From the NCBI GenBank assembly GCA_036245525.1, contig BTPG01000007.1, positions 120,422,132-120,486,131 of the forward strand: DNA of 64,000 nt, given 5' to 3'. The translations under genes and the position numbers were made by a program. Positions 10,091 to 19,799 of the stretch are shown one piece after another; the stretch's first letter is position 1, and each line of letters begins with the position of its first letter. The notes beneath the pieces were generated by a model. The model was not told where the DNA came from. It made no database searches and saw nothing but the letters and a program-made list of their open reading frames with translations. This DNA is from Semisulcospira habei (taxonomy: Eukaryota; Mollusca; Gastropoda; Semisulcospiridae).

Positions 10091-10594
10091 TTACCTCACT
10101 TGTACGAAAATATAGATGTAAATAATGATAAATGTCAATGTTAGTGTGTGGGAAATATAAATTTTCGTGTCCTGATGAAGCTCTGTGACGTGAGAACTTT
10201 GCTTCTAGGTTTTGTAAAGTGATGCAAAAGGTTAATACGATTTGTTGTTCACCGAGTGCAGAAGCGCTTGCATTCATCTTTAGAAGAAGAAAAAAATCTT
10301 TATTTTTGGGATGACAAGCAATATAATTACATGATTTCTGACGTAAATACGAACTAAGGCGAATATACCCTTAGGAACACATTAGAAACTCGCTGAAAGA
10401 GCAGCGCAGCGAGTGCTACTTACCCAATGAGCTACAAGTCTACAAGCCGACGCAGGTGGGAGTTGGCCCGCGCACAGTCGTGCGTGGCCCGAGGACCTTT
10501 TGCTCACCTCTGTGCGCCGCAGGCATCCGGCCATAAACAGTTCGGGAAGGAGTTTCTGCCCTTTTGGCATTGACAGACTAGGACAAAGCAGACT
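10091..10594. other. mostly unannotated, FB-G fragment at 10464-10508
   Basis: GGCCCGCGCACAGTCGTGCG and GAGGACCTTTTGCTCAC match the FB-G palindromic family. AATCTTTATTTTTGGGATG near 10295 resembles the antisense 3' end of a LINE. No gene. Confidence 0.4.
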
Positions 10595-10673
10595 TTAACT
10601 CATTCGAGACGTGCCGCCTCCGGATACGCGGCTTATGCCGCGTATCCGGAGGCGGCACGTCTCGTTATGAGTG
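10595..10673. mobile_element. TH-B short palindromic MITE
   Basis: Left TTAACTCATTCGAGACG is intact; the right end has decayed to ACGTCTCGTTATGAGTGG. The stem CGCCTCCGGATACGCGGC is matched by its exact inverse, and differs from the stem of the 8709 copy on both arms. Confidence 0.75.
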
Positions 10674-10699
10674 GCCCCGTCATCGCCAAACAAAAAATG

Positions 10700-10860
10700 A
10701 ACACGATTGAACGGCAAGATCCTCACGAAGCCATCGCCGTTGCGGGGGGGGGGGGGGGGGGGGGGGGGGGGGAGCATAAGGATCTATTTGACTTGCTGAT
10801 GACACAGCTTTACATCTATGTTCCTTGGGGGTCTTTGGCGCTGAACAAACGAAGCTATCA
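10700..10860. repeat. TH-C remnant with long G-tract
   Basis: AAGATCCTCACG, a run of about 30 G, then AAGGATCTATTTGACTTGCTG and TGTTCCTTGGGGGTCTTTGG. The G-tract replaces the GCGGGGG core of the TH-C hairpin. Confidence 0.5.
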
Positions 10861-11089
10861 GAAACACAAACTCGGGGGAAGAGTTCTGGTGGGGGCGGGG
10901 TGGAGCGCGTATGGGCTTTTCTGAGCACACAGAGATCCCGTACTGACCGGACCGAACTGAACTGAACTGAGTAAATGCGATCGCTGGCTGAGAAGGGGTT
11001 AAACTATAGATCCATGTAGGCTGATGTAACACAGCATTGTAAATTACAGGTGCTTTTTTGTGTGTGACCCGGTCACTGCTAGCGACCTT

Positions 11090-12155
11090 TAGTCAATAAG
11101 CTAGGAAGGTCTACCGTGCACCCCCCCCCCCCCCAAGTACTCAATAAGATGGATTTCAAAGTGTTCCTTAGTATGTCCTGAGATGTTTAAGCCATGTTCC
11201 CCGAAAATCCTTAGGAACACACCAGAGATATAGCCGATGGCGCAAGGGTACCCCCATTCACGCTCTTCGCAGGTGCTAAAATGAGGTTGAGAAACATTTT
11301 CCTCTAAATAAATTAGAATTCATCCCAGAAACCAAAATCAGGCAATATTATGTCAAGGCACATCTTCTGCATCCTCTGCAAAAAACAGAATGAAAAAATA
11401 TTGAATCTCTGGCTCACAGTGAAGGTATTTGTGCACCCATTAAACGACCATTTCCGCGAAATCGCAAAAAAAGACAAAAATAATGTGTCGGATGCCTTTA
11501 GACATTTTCTATAGCACTGACAGTCCATTTTCAGGTTTACATCATTAAAACAGGATGTCACAATTATTATAAACTTGACTATGTGATGCTGTGATTACTG
11601 TGAGTGCCACAGTGGTTGATTTTGTATCCCTACCCCCAAGTTTAAAAATACACAAAATTAATTAGAAAAAATTGCTTAAGTTATTCGATTTTATTTTGAC
11701 CTCTCTTTACCTATTAAGTTTGAATAATGTGAGCATAAAGTGCAAGAAAATAAGGAAAGTCGGCATCCTTTACGGTATGTTCGTGGTGAATGATAGCTTT
11801 TTCCCATTTAAAATTGCGAATTGGGAAACATACGTTGTTTCTGATGCCCTCAGAAATTTTGTATACAACTGATAGGTCTTTTTTAGGTTTTATTGTTTAG
11901 GAAAGAGTACCACAGTTACTCCCAACCTGATTTTATGATGCTGTGATGCATTTAGGGGCCACAGTGACTGAATCTGCTGCCCTACCCCCATTTTACCTGT
12001 ACGCAAAGGAACGAAAAATGATCATAACAATTGCTCCTCTGATTAAATATGTTTGCTGCCAGTTTTCTTAACAAAATATGCATATTGAGCATAAACATTT
12101 GTGATCATTTCATTAATTTCAATGTGACCCATCAATTTAATTGTAATTCTTTTTA
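11090..12155 (+). repeat. left long inverted repeat, copy 1
   Basis: Matches the inverse of 14535-15620 almost throughout by eye, including CACCAGAGATATAGCCGATG near the outer end and AATTTCAATGTGACCCATCA near the inner end. The C-tract at 11120-11134 is mirrored by a G-tract at 15571-15588. Confidence 0.85.
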
Positions 12156-12209
12156 TTTAAGGCATGCTTAACAGGGGCTCCCGCTGAAGCTTCTATCGTC
12201 TGCACATTC

Positions 12210-13755
12210 AGCACTCTTGTCAAACTCGGGGAAGGTGTACCTCAGGGAGATGTTGTGTCTGATGCTGTTTTTGGTCTACATTAATGACATCAGTACAACA
12301 GTACCAAGGTTCGTCTTGAACATCCTCCATGCGGATGACTTTGCAGTGTGGAGCGCAGCAGAACATAAAGAAATAGCATCCTCCAGAAAACATAAAGAAA
12401 TAGCATCCTCCAGAATCCAGGATGTTGCCAATAGAGTCAGCAGCTGGACTGAAAGAGGCCACTCAAACTGAGCTAGACCATCTCTTTCAATCAGACGGAA
12501 GAGGTTACCTCAAAACTGGAGACCTTCGAGTACCAAAGACAGACAGGCCAACTTTACTGGCAACAAATAAATTACTGGATTCACGTGGAGGCCTCATATT
12601 GAAGCCATGGAAGCTAGAGCTGCAAAAAAAAAGAAAAGAAGTCTCTGATGAAGAAACTGGTGGGGACCACATTGGCGCAAATTACAGCATCCTGGCACAA
12701 GCAAACACCTGCTCGGTCAGACCAGTTGTGCGGTACCAAGATACATCGACAACATGAAACACTGCCTGCAAAACCCAAAAAGCCAGGCTTGACAAGATGC
12801 AGAACATGGATCATTCTCATGATGCAGTGACATTCTTAGAGCCATCTGGAGCACCCCAATTTAGGAAATGGAGGACATTGGAGCCACTGGAATACAGAAC
12901 AGCACACACGATGAAGAAACTTACTAAACACCGACAGCATGGGAGACTACAGGAGCAGACCAAGAACCGTCAGAAATGTCCAAATCTGAACCGCCCAAAT
13001 CTGAACCGCCAACTGAAGGTCCTGCAAAGGGCTAACACTGACGTCCTGGAACCAAGCCCAAAGATGTGTGAACAGCTCCCTTCAGATACCTGGACATCTC
13101 GAAAGAGCCTTCAAGACAACATAAACAATGTTCCAGGACTCTTTGCCAAAGGTCGCGGCACTGCACAAAGCCATCTTGCTGGAGGTTGTGCACAAGCGCT
13201 ACCCTCACAGCAGCTGTGATACCACATAAGATGCCATGCGGAATGAAGGAAGTGGCGTGTACATCTGTTGTGCAGACCGCACTACTACCTCCCTCTCCTT
13301 ACCAGCTGGTGGCAGCAGCTCCAACTATCGTACAGATCTGCAGGTGCTCAACACAGCAGCAGAGCACTACCTAGGGAAAGGCAGCAGCTTGATCCACTGA
13401 TCTCACCAGGAAGCTTCAAGATAGACTGGATGCCCTGTCCACAAAATAGTGCTGCAGTGGATTCCAGTGCATTCTGGACTAGCTGGGAATGGAGACACTA
13501 CAACAACAAAGTGATTGGCAACAGCAGAAAGGCAGCCTGTGGGCAGATGACATCAACAAGCTGAACAGGGAGAGCCAGGCCACCATCTTTCATCTACGCA
13601 CTGCTTACTCTGGACTGGGTCCGTACAGAAAAGCAGGAACGTTTCACAAACCCAAAATGAAGCCTGAAGGTTTACACACTTTAATCAGATCACTCTGTAT
13701 CAGCAATTATTTGAAGCTTCCGTGCCTAATGCATGAAGAGATACCAAAATAAAAG
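12210..13755 (+). pseudogene. captured RT/RNase H relic in long-TIR element
   Basis: At about 12255-12360 the translation reads LFLVYINDI and, 20 residues on, ILHADDFAVWS, the RT core of a jockey-like non-LTR element (HADD in place of the usual YADD). At about 13130-13560 pieces of a C-terminal RNase H domain appear (an Asp-containing strand around CACAGCAGC, then ALNTAAEH-like and WIPVHSGLAGN-like stretches in shifted frames). Frame breaks are frequent. Copy 1 has two small tandem duplications not in copy 2: 27 bp at about 12363-12416 and 14 bp at about 12979-13005. The relic was presumably captured before the element multiplied. Confidence 0.7.
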
Positions 13756-14534
13756 AACGCTTAGCGAATGGCGGACTTCGGTAGAAGCGTAAACAACCAA
13801 TCAGAATGTTCGGCAGAAAGGCCATGCAGTCACTTTATGATCAGAGCTAAATATAGATCACTTGCAACAAGCGTCAGCATGATCGTTCGCAATGGAATAG
13901 TCACAAATTGGGGGAGAAAAAAAAAAAAAAAAGAAGTAGACAAAAGTCTGCCAGCACGTTGTAATTTTGTACAAACTTTTACAGACTTTAAGGAAAAGGA
14001 CTGAAATTGACAGACTTTCCAGGGCCCTAAAAAAGCCTTGTCATTTTTTAACAACTTTCACAAATGTTCACAGACCGTAAGGACCCTGCTGGACTCACCT
14101 CGTGAGATTGGGTCATGCGGAAACAGCCCTATGTGAATTTGGCGTAGAAAATCAGTCTCCTTACACATTCTCCAAACATGTCCATACACAGAAGCGGTCT
14201 GCTGGCAGTTCTGACCAGAAGACACGCCCCTATACACCAAACTCTGAAAACATGCTGCCTAGCTCTTGACAGCTCACTTATTGGCAGCCAGAACAATATA
14301 AGATTTAAAGACGGCCATACAAAATTGAACGTTGCAGAAGGTGGAAGTGGAGATCTCGTAGTCGACATGTGGAAACTAAGTATTTTTGATAACATTGTTT
14401 TGGCTATTAGGAACCATGAAACTTTATTACGCATTCATATTGAGACATTTCTAGATGAAAATAAATGAAAGGAAAAGGGGAGACCTTACTAGACCTGCCT
14501 TACGCTAAGTAAAATATCACCTAAAAGACCAGCC
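13756..14534. other. unknown interior of long-TIR element
   Basis: Kept in both copies (matching 43705-44484) but with no recognisable protein. It holds CCAATCAG and GAATGGCGGACTTC near its left edge, resembling promoter motifs, and an A-tract. Confidence 0.5.
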
Positions 14535-15620
14535 AGTTAAAAATAGTTACAATTAAATTGATGGGTTACATTGAAATTAATGAAATGATCACAACTTGTT
14601 ATGCTCAATATGCATACTTTAAAAAAAACTGGCAACCAAAAATATTTAAACAGAGGAGTATGACCTAAGCAATTTTTATGATTATTTTGCGTTACTTTGC
14701 GTACTGGTAAAATGGGGGTAGGGCAGCAGATTCAGCCACTGTGGCACCTAAATGCATCATAGCATCACAAAATCAGGTTGGGAGTAACTGTGGTACTCTA
14801 TCCTAACCAATAAAACCTAACAAAGACCTATCAGTTGTATACAAAATTTCTGAGGGCACCGGAAACGACGTACGTTTCCCAATTCGGCAATTTTAAATGG
14901 GGAAAAAGTTATCATTCACCACGAATGTACCGTAAAGGATGACGACTTTCCTTATTTTCTTGCACTTTATGCTCACATTATTGAAACTTAATAGGTAAAA
15001 AGAGGTCAAAATAAAATGGAATAACTTAAGCAATTTTTTCTAATTAATTTTGTGTATTTTTACAACTTGGGGGTAGGGATACAAAATCAACCACTGTGGC
15101 ACTCACAGGGATCACAGCATCACCTAGTAAAGTTTATAATAATTGTGACATCCTGTTTTAATGATGTAAACCTGAAAATGGACTGTCAGTGCTATAGAAA
15201 ATGTCTGAAGGCATCTGACACATTATTTTTGTCTTTTTTTGCGATTTTGCGGAAATGGTCGTTTAATGGGTGCACAAATACCTTCACTGTGAGCCAGAGA
15301 TTCAATATTTTTTCATTCTGTTTTTTGCAGAGGATGCAGAAGGTTTGCCTTGACATAATATTGCCTGATTTGGGTTTCTGGAATGAATTCTGATTTATTT
15401 AGAGGAAAATATTTCTCAACCTCATTTTAGCACCTGCGAAGAGTGTGAATGGGGGTACCCTTGCGCCATCGGCTATATCTCTGGTGTGTTCCTAAGGATT
15501 TTCGGGGAACATGGCTTAAACATCTCAGGACATACTAAGGAACACTTTGAAACCCATCTTATTGAGTACTGGGGGGGGGGGGGGGGGGTTGCACGGTAGA
15601 TCTTCCTAGCTTGTGGACTA
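14535..15620 (-). repeat. right long inverted repeat, copy 1
   Basis: Inverse of the left arm. Outer end GTGCACGGTAGATCTTCC is interrupted by a run of about 19 G. Confidence 0.85.
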
Positions 15621-15624
15621 CTTG

Positions 15625-15735
15625 AGTTTGTCTGTGAAACCGTTGCGGTTTTGTGCTGCCAGAGTTAAACTTGTCCGCGTGAGATTGAACTGAATCCGGA
15701 TACACTGATATCAGTGATGAAAGCACGCGGCATAT
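15625..15735 (+). repeat. 110-bp dispersed segment, copy 1
   Basis: GAAACCGTTGCGGTTTTGTG...CTTGTCCGCGTGAGATTGAA...CACTGATATCA matches 16612-16715. Each copy runs into a different hairpin MITE. Confidence 0.6.
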
Positions 15736-15747
15736 ATCCACGTGAGT

Positions 15748-15935
15748 TAACCCTTATCATTTGGAATACACCAGTATGTGAAATAAGGTTGACTAAAATA
15801 GTTCAAGGGTAGTGCCAGAATAGCTTGGCGCCTCTAGGCGCCAAGCTATTCTGGCACCACCCTTGAGCTAAAGCCGTTGGTCTATATCCTTATCTCTAAG
15901 TACTATTAATGTAGCTTGCATAAGGCAGTGTACAA
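15748..15935. mobile_element. TH-A variant MITE
   Basis: Begins TTAACCCTTATCATTTGG at TTAA 15748-15751. The stem GTTCAAGGGTAGTGCCAGAA with its inverse is at about 15800-15872. The body is the reverse complement of the copy ending at 8523. The right terminus is not resolved. Confidence 0.7.
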
Positions 15936-16059
15936 ATTTGAAGTGTAGTAAAACTGTTGCCGCAAGGGTTTCATGTGAAAGGAAGACAGAAAATAGAGAA
16001 AATTTCACTGCTGATACTTGATGCTACCGTTTATATTGATGCTACCGTTGCACTGATTA

Positions 16060-16062
<3 letters not shown>

Positions 16063-16127
<65 letters not shown>
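16063..16127. repeat. (TG)n microsatellite
   Basis: About 65 bp of TG. Confidence 0.95.
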
Positions 16128-16128
<1 letters not shown>

Positions 16129-16611
16129 TTTGTATGTGTATGCATGTACGTGAGCGGCAGCAGGCACGAGTAAATGCGAATGTATGCAGTGACGTGAATG
16201 TATGTAGACGTAACTTTTGTGCTACGTGTTTTGTGCGTGTGTATTTGCGTCATTTAAAATTTTTTAAAATTTTGTTTACGTCATTCTGAATTTTTTTTAA
16301 AATACAGGATAACGTCTTTTCTTTCTATCGTGTGTTTTTTTTTCTTCTGTTCTAAGTTGTTTCCATATCACCCAGAAGACGGATCATTGATCCGAAACGT
16401 CGTGTTCCATGTATCTCACTTGAAGGGTTTTCTACCTCTATTTTCTGTTTTCCTTTTAACTTTTTTTTTTGAAGATCTTAGCCTCAGTATGATATGGGTT
16501 AATGCGACCACTGACCGGGAACAATAGTTCCAAATAGGTTGAAGCAGTCTACAAATTACAGCTGCCTTTTAAACAAATACTTTTTTTTTACCCCATCACT
16601 CCCATCGACCT
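16128..16611. other. no gene seen
   Basis: T-rich sequence with the phrase GACGGATCATTGATCCGAAACGTC (a short palindrome, about 16379). Nothing else recognised. Confidence 0.35.
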
Positions 16612-16715
16612 CGAGTTTATCTCTGACTGAAACCGTTTCAGTTTTGTGCTGCCAGATCTTAAACTTGTCCGCGTGAGATTGAATCGGAAACACTGATATC
16701 AATGGTGAAAAGCAA
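16612..16715 (+). repeat. 110-bp dispersed segment, copy 2
   Basis: Matches 15625-15735: CTTGTCCGCGTGAGATTGAA then CACTGATATCAATGGTGAAA. Confidence 0.6.
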
Positions 16716-16821
16716 GAGGCATAGGTCCACATGATTCCCCCGCGACAGCGGGGGGATCATGTGGATCTATGCCTCTTGCAGATGGGCGGCGTTCGCAACG
16801 TCCCGGCAGTTAGTGGGTTAA
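16711..16821. mobile_element. TH-C hairpin with covarying stem
   Basis: Left arm GCAAGAGGCATAGGTCCACA-TGATTCCCCC, right arm GGGGGATCATGTGG then ATCTATGCCTCTTGCAG. Compared with the usual TCATGAG/CTCATGA, both arms have changed to ACATGAT/ATCATGT, so pairing is kept. The right end CCGGCAGTTAGTGGGTTAA shares TTAA 16818-16821 with the next MITE. Confidence 0.75.
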
Positions 16822-17031
16822 CTCATTCTACCCCAACACCGAAATCCCCCAATTTTGCCGTTGTCCTCTGAAGACTGCATTGCAGTGCAGGACACAGATC
16901 GACCTTGATAGTTCAAGGGTGATGCCAGAATAGCTTGGCGCCTATGGGCGCCAAGCTATTCTGGCATCACCCTTGAACTATCATGGTCGATCCTTATTTT
17001 GCTGTGGTGTGTCTGGGGTAGAATGAGTTAA
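16818..17031. mobile_element. TH-A MITE, near-identical to 750-963 copy
   Basis: TTAACTCATTCTACCCCAAC to GGGGTAGAATGAGTTAA, with stem GATAGTTCAAGGGTGATGCC. Very close to the copy in the RT relic at 750, so the two are probably recent sisters. Confidence 0.9.
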
Positions 17032-17415
17032 CAAAGAGTGTGGCTAATGCGGCGTGAAGGAAATTCTCACTGGGGGCCAGCTCAAAACGATTACACTAAT
17101 TTTAAGCCCCTCTCGACAGATCATGGATGAGCAGCCGACCATAAACGAGTTTTTAAATAAATTCGTCCGATCCCCTTAAACCTGTTGATGAACGCGACAT
17201 ATTTTATTTTTTACGATGTTTCAATAAACTGCCTGATTTGTCTAATGCTCGTGTATGAGCGCGGCCACATATTTTATTCACGAGGCTTATGATCAAAGGG
17301 CGGCCACATAATATGTTCTGATTGCGCAACATACAAATGGAAGGGAGAATTTCGCGACGAGAGCTGATCCCAGGTAAATTTCATTACCTGAGTATGCATA
17401 AGTTATTTTTTCGAA
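17032..17415. other. no gene; short GCGGCCACATA direct repeats
   Basis: GCGGCCACATATTTTATT near 17261 and GCGGCCACATAATATG near 17301 are direct repeats. A tiny frame MDEQPTINEFLNKF at 17123 ends soon and could be the tail of a decayed transposase, but it is too short to call. Confidence 0.35.
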
Positions 17416-17633
17416 TTAACCCTTTCAGTTTCACGACCAAAAACAAACCAATATTACAAATTTTCCGGCAACCGCTACGAACTAGTCGCGGGGGATGGAG
17501 CGACCGTGACAGGTCAAGGGTAGTGTTTGATTAGCTTGGCGCTTTGACAGGCGCCAAGCTAATCAAGCACTACCACTGACCTGTCACGGTCTTTCCATCT
17601 GCCACTTATGGCTTATGATGTGAATGGAGTTAA
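17416..17633. mobile_element. TH-A MITE, diverged stem type
   Basis: TTAACCCTTTCAGTTTCACG to GTGAATGGAGTTAA. The stem reads GACAGGTCAAGGGTAGTG and TTGATTAGCTTGGCGC; the right arm has the matching GCGCCAAGCTAATCAA and GACCTGTC. Both arms differ from the common type at the same pairs. Confidence 0.85.
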
Positions 17634-17929
17634 ATTAGTTAAATTTCCGCGAATGGCTGGCTCTATTGTGGTCGAAAAGCACCGCAAAATCACGACGTGG
17701 AATCAGGACAGCAAGTGTTTGGTTTTTGCCCCCGAGAGAACACAAAATTATATGTTCCACACAATGCCAGAATCATGTAGCATATCTGGTTGGCAGTGTG
17801 CTGCGGCGATGCTTTCCCCAGGGAAGGCAGCCGGAATAACCCACAAGAGCTAATAAAGTTAACAAGTACAATCAGACTTTTTTGGGCGGCAGCCACGACT
17901 GAGAAAATGGATGTGAAAGTGATGGTTAG

Positions 17930-18245
17930 TTCGGGGTTTAACGTCCACGGCACCGAAGTGATAATGGACGGCCATGACGGGCGGGTTATGGGGGACAGGG
18001 ACATCTATTGCCTTTGGAGTACGACCTGAACACTGATCAATTCAGGCGCACTGCAACAGTGTCGCTTTGCTTTACCAGGACCTTTTAACGGACATGCTAT
18101 GGAACAAGCCCGTCTTTCTTTCACTGGAATGCGAGTCCAGCTACCGGGGCCGGAACGGGGACTCAAACCCACGACCCGGCGATTCCCTTCGCTCTCTTGC
18201 TCCGACGTTTAACCGCCCGAGCTATTTCTGGCTTAAATGTAAAAG
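17930..18245 (-). mobile_element. tRNA-headed SINE
   Basis: On the minus strand the head (about 18235-18150) reads AAATAGCTCGGGCGGTTAAA (A-box region) and GTGGGTTTGAGTCCCC (B box), a tRNA-like Pol III promoter, followed by CCGTTCCGGCC and a body with GTTCGGGGTTTAACG (in the plus reading, about 17931). It is a different SINE from that at 5975. No intact cloverleaf, so not called as a tRNA gene. Confidence 0.6.
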
Positions 18246-18311
18246 TGAACAGATGCTGACGAATTTATTAAAAACAAATACAGACCAAAATGGTGACTGC
18301 CAAGCTTGTAA

Positions 18312-18536
18312 AATAACAAACAAACAACCAAGCAACCAAGCAAGCAAGCAACCAAACAAGCAAGCAAGCAAGCAAGCAAGCAACCAAAGAAAGAAAGAAA
18401 AGAAAGAAAGAAGGAAGGAAAGAAAGAAACAAGCAAACCAACCAAGCAAGCAAACAAACAAACAAGCAAGCAAGCAAGCAAGCAAACAAACAAACAAACA
18501 AACAAACAAACAAACAAACAAACAAACAAACAACGC
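18312..18536. repeat. (AAGC)/(AAAC)/(AAAG) tetranucleotide tract
   Basis: About 220 bp of interleaved CAAG, CAAA, GAAA and GGAA tetranucleotides. Open in all frames only because of composition. Confidence 0.92.
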
Positions 18537-18625
18537 GAGCTGAACACTTTCACATATTAATACATTTCTTGCCTTGAAAAGATAAGTAGCCCATTGTATT
18601 TCGGTTTGTCTAGTTTGAAAAAGGC

Positions 18626-18751
18626 TTAACACATTTTACCCCAAGGACCGAAATCTCCAAATTTTGAATTATGGGCGCCAAGCTATTCTGGCACCACCCT
18701 TGAACTATCATGTTCGATCCATGTCTTGCGTGTCGGGGCTGAATGAGTTAA
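18626..18751. mobile_element. TH-A MITE with one stem arm deleted
   Basis: TTAACACATTTTACCCC to GGGGCTGAATGAGTTAA. It enters the stem at GGGCGCCAAGCTATTCTGGC, so the left arm is missing while the termini and right arm are intact. Confidence 0.8.
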
Positions 18752-18864
18752 TACATGAACATTTAATAATCTATTTTGTATTCATCTTTTCAAAGCTGGT
18801 TTTGGATGTTTTTTTTTTTTTGCTTGGTTGCTTTAAAAAAAAACAACTAACTGGCTTAAATAAC

Positions 18865-18925
18865 TGACTAACTAACTAACTGACTGACTGACTGACTGAC
18901 TGACCGACCGACTAACTAACCAACA
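18865..18925. repeat. (CTAA)/(CTGA) tetranucleotide tract
   Basis: About 60 bp of ACTA/ACTG/ACCG tetranucleotides. Confidence 0.85.
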
Positions 18926-19453
18926 AATACCTAATGTTTGGCCTTCCATCTGACTACACGCTGTTATCCATTGTAGGTGTAACACTTTTATATGGCCATA
19001 TCAAGTCAAGTCAAAAAACTTTATTTTTATCCCACGAAGGGGTAATTTCAGTCTGGACGGGAGCATATATATAAATATATTTGTTTTCATCCCTACGTCA
19101 CACGACCAGTCGCTTTAGCGCAAACCGTACCATGTGACCGTGATACAAAAACCCGTGTAGTGAAAAATGGCGGACTTCTTGTAGCCCTCTTTGTGACGCA
19201 TCTTGAATGTGAGTTTTATTCTATAAAAGATCTCCAAAACGTTCTAAAGTAAAAAGTTACTTAGTTTTGTTCGAAACAACACGCAAACTCAGTACTTGAG
19301 ACGGCAACGTCATGAAATATTTTAAATTACGTCATAAGTCTATTATGTATAAGTGTATATTCCTTTGACGTCAGTCATGTCTGGCGTGATCCAGGTCGGA
19401 AGATGTCTTCTTGATTTCTTTTACGAAAATAGTGAAGGAATGAAAACAAATAC
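18926..19453. other. no gene seen
   Basis: TCAAGTCAAGTCAAAAAACT then TTATTTTTATCCCACGAAGG at 19005 looks like an antisense LINE 3' end. AAAATGGCGGACTTC at 19165 is a YY1-like motif without other support. Confidence 0.35.
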
Positions 19454-19614
19454 GTTATTGGTAGCAGGGGCTTGCTGCACGGACCTTTGTAGGCCTTCGG
19501 GAGTTCAAAAGAACCATTATACCCCTCAGGCCTTCGGCCTTCGGGGTACAATGGTTCCTTTGACCTCCCTCAGGCCTACAAGGGTCCGTGTAGCAAACCC
19601 CTGCGACCAATAAC
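19454..19614. repeat. 160-bp foldback (FB-M)
   Basis: GTTATTGGTAGCAGGGGCTT pairs with the 3' end ACCCCTGCGACCAATAAC, and CACGGACCTTTGTAGGCCT with AGGCCTACAAGGGTCCGTG. A GGCCTTCGGCC core sits in the middle. Only copy in the window. Confidence 0.7.
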
Positions 19615-19799
19615 TTATAATGTAGACATCAAGTAAAGCGAAAAAATGGACAAGACGGATATACACACACATACACTCAGGCACCCATGCACGCAGAATT
19701 TAGAAACTATACTAATACTGACATCTACACTAATACTGACAACTATCACATAAACCTTACAAGAACAAAACTGGCACCTTCTATCCCCCTCATGCTCGA

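Larger units (their letters stand above)
11090..15620. mobile_element. 4.5-kb long-TIR DNA element, copy 1
   Basis: A 4,531-bp element that begins TAGTCAATAAGCTAGGAAGG and ends with the inverse (CTTCCTAGCTTGTGGACTA). It is flanked by the 3-bp direct repeat CTT (11087-11089, 15621-15623). The inverted repeats are about 1.06-1.09 kb each. The inside carries decayed RT and RNase H sequence plus about 770 bp of unknown sequence. A second copy with the same layout and a different 3-bp duplication lies at 41101-45570, so the whole unit moves as one. No transposase is visible, so it is probably non-autonomous. A 3-bp TSD is seen in PIF/Harbinger, CACTA and Zator types among others; the terminus does not decide. 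Confidence 0.88.

Noticed and set aside
11313..11561. Peptide frame repeated in all four long inverted repeat arms (also 15052, 41325)
   Set aside because: Arms are near-identical as DNA, so the frame is repeated automatically; no domain, no start context, and it has different ends in different copies.
17123..17180. Transposase fragment MDEQPTINEF
   Set aside because: Too short and quickly ended by stops to assign.
18067..18632. Open frames over the CAAG/CAAA tract
   Set aside because: Compositional only; stop-free in several frames on both strands.
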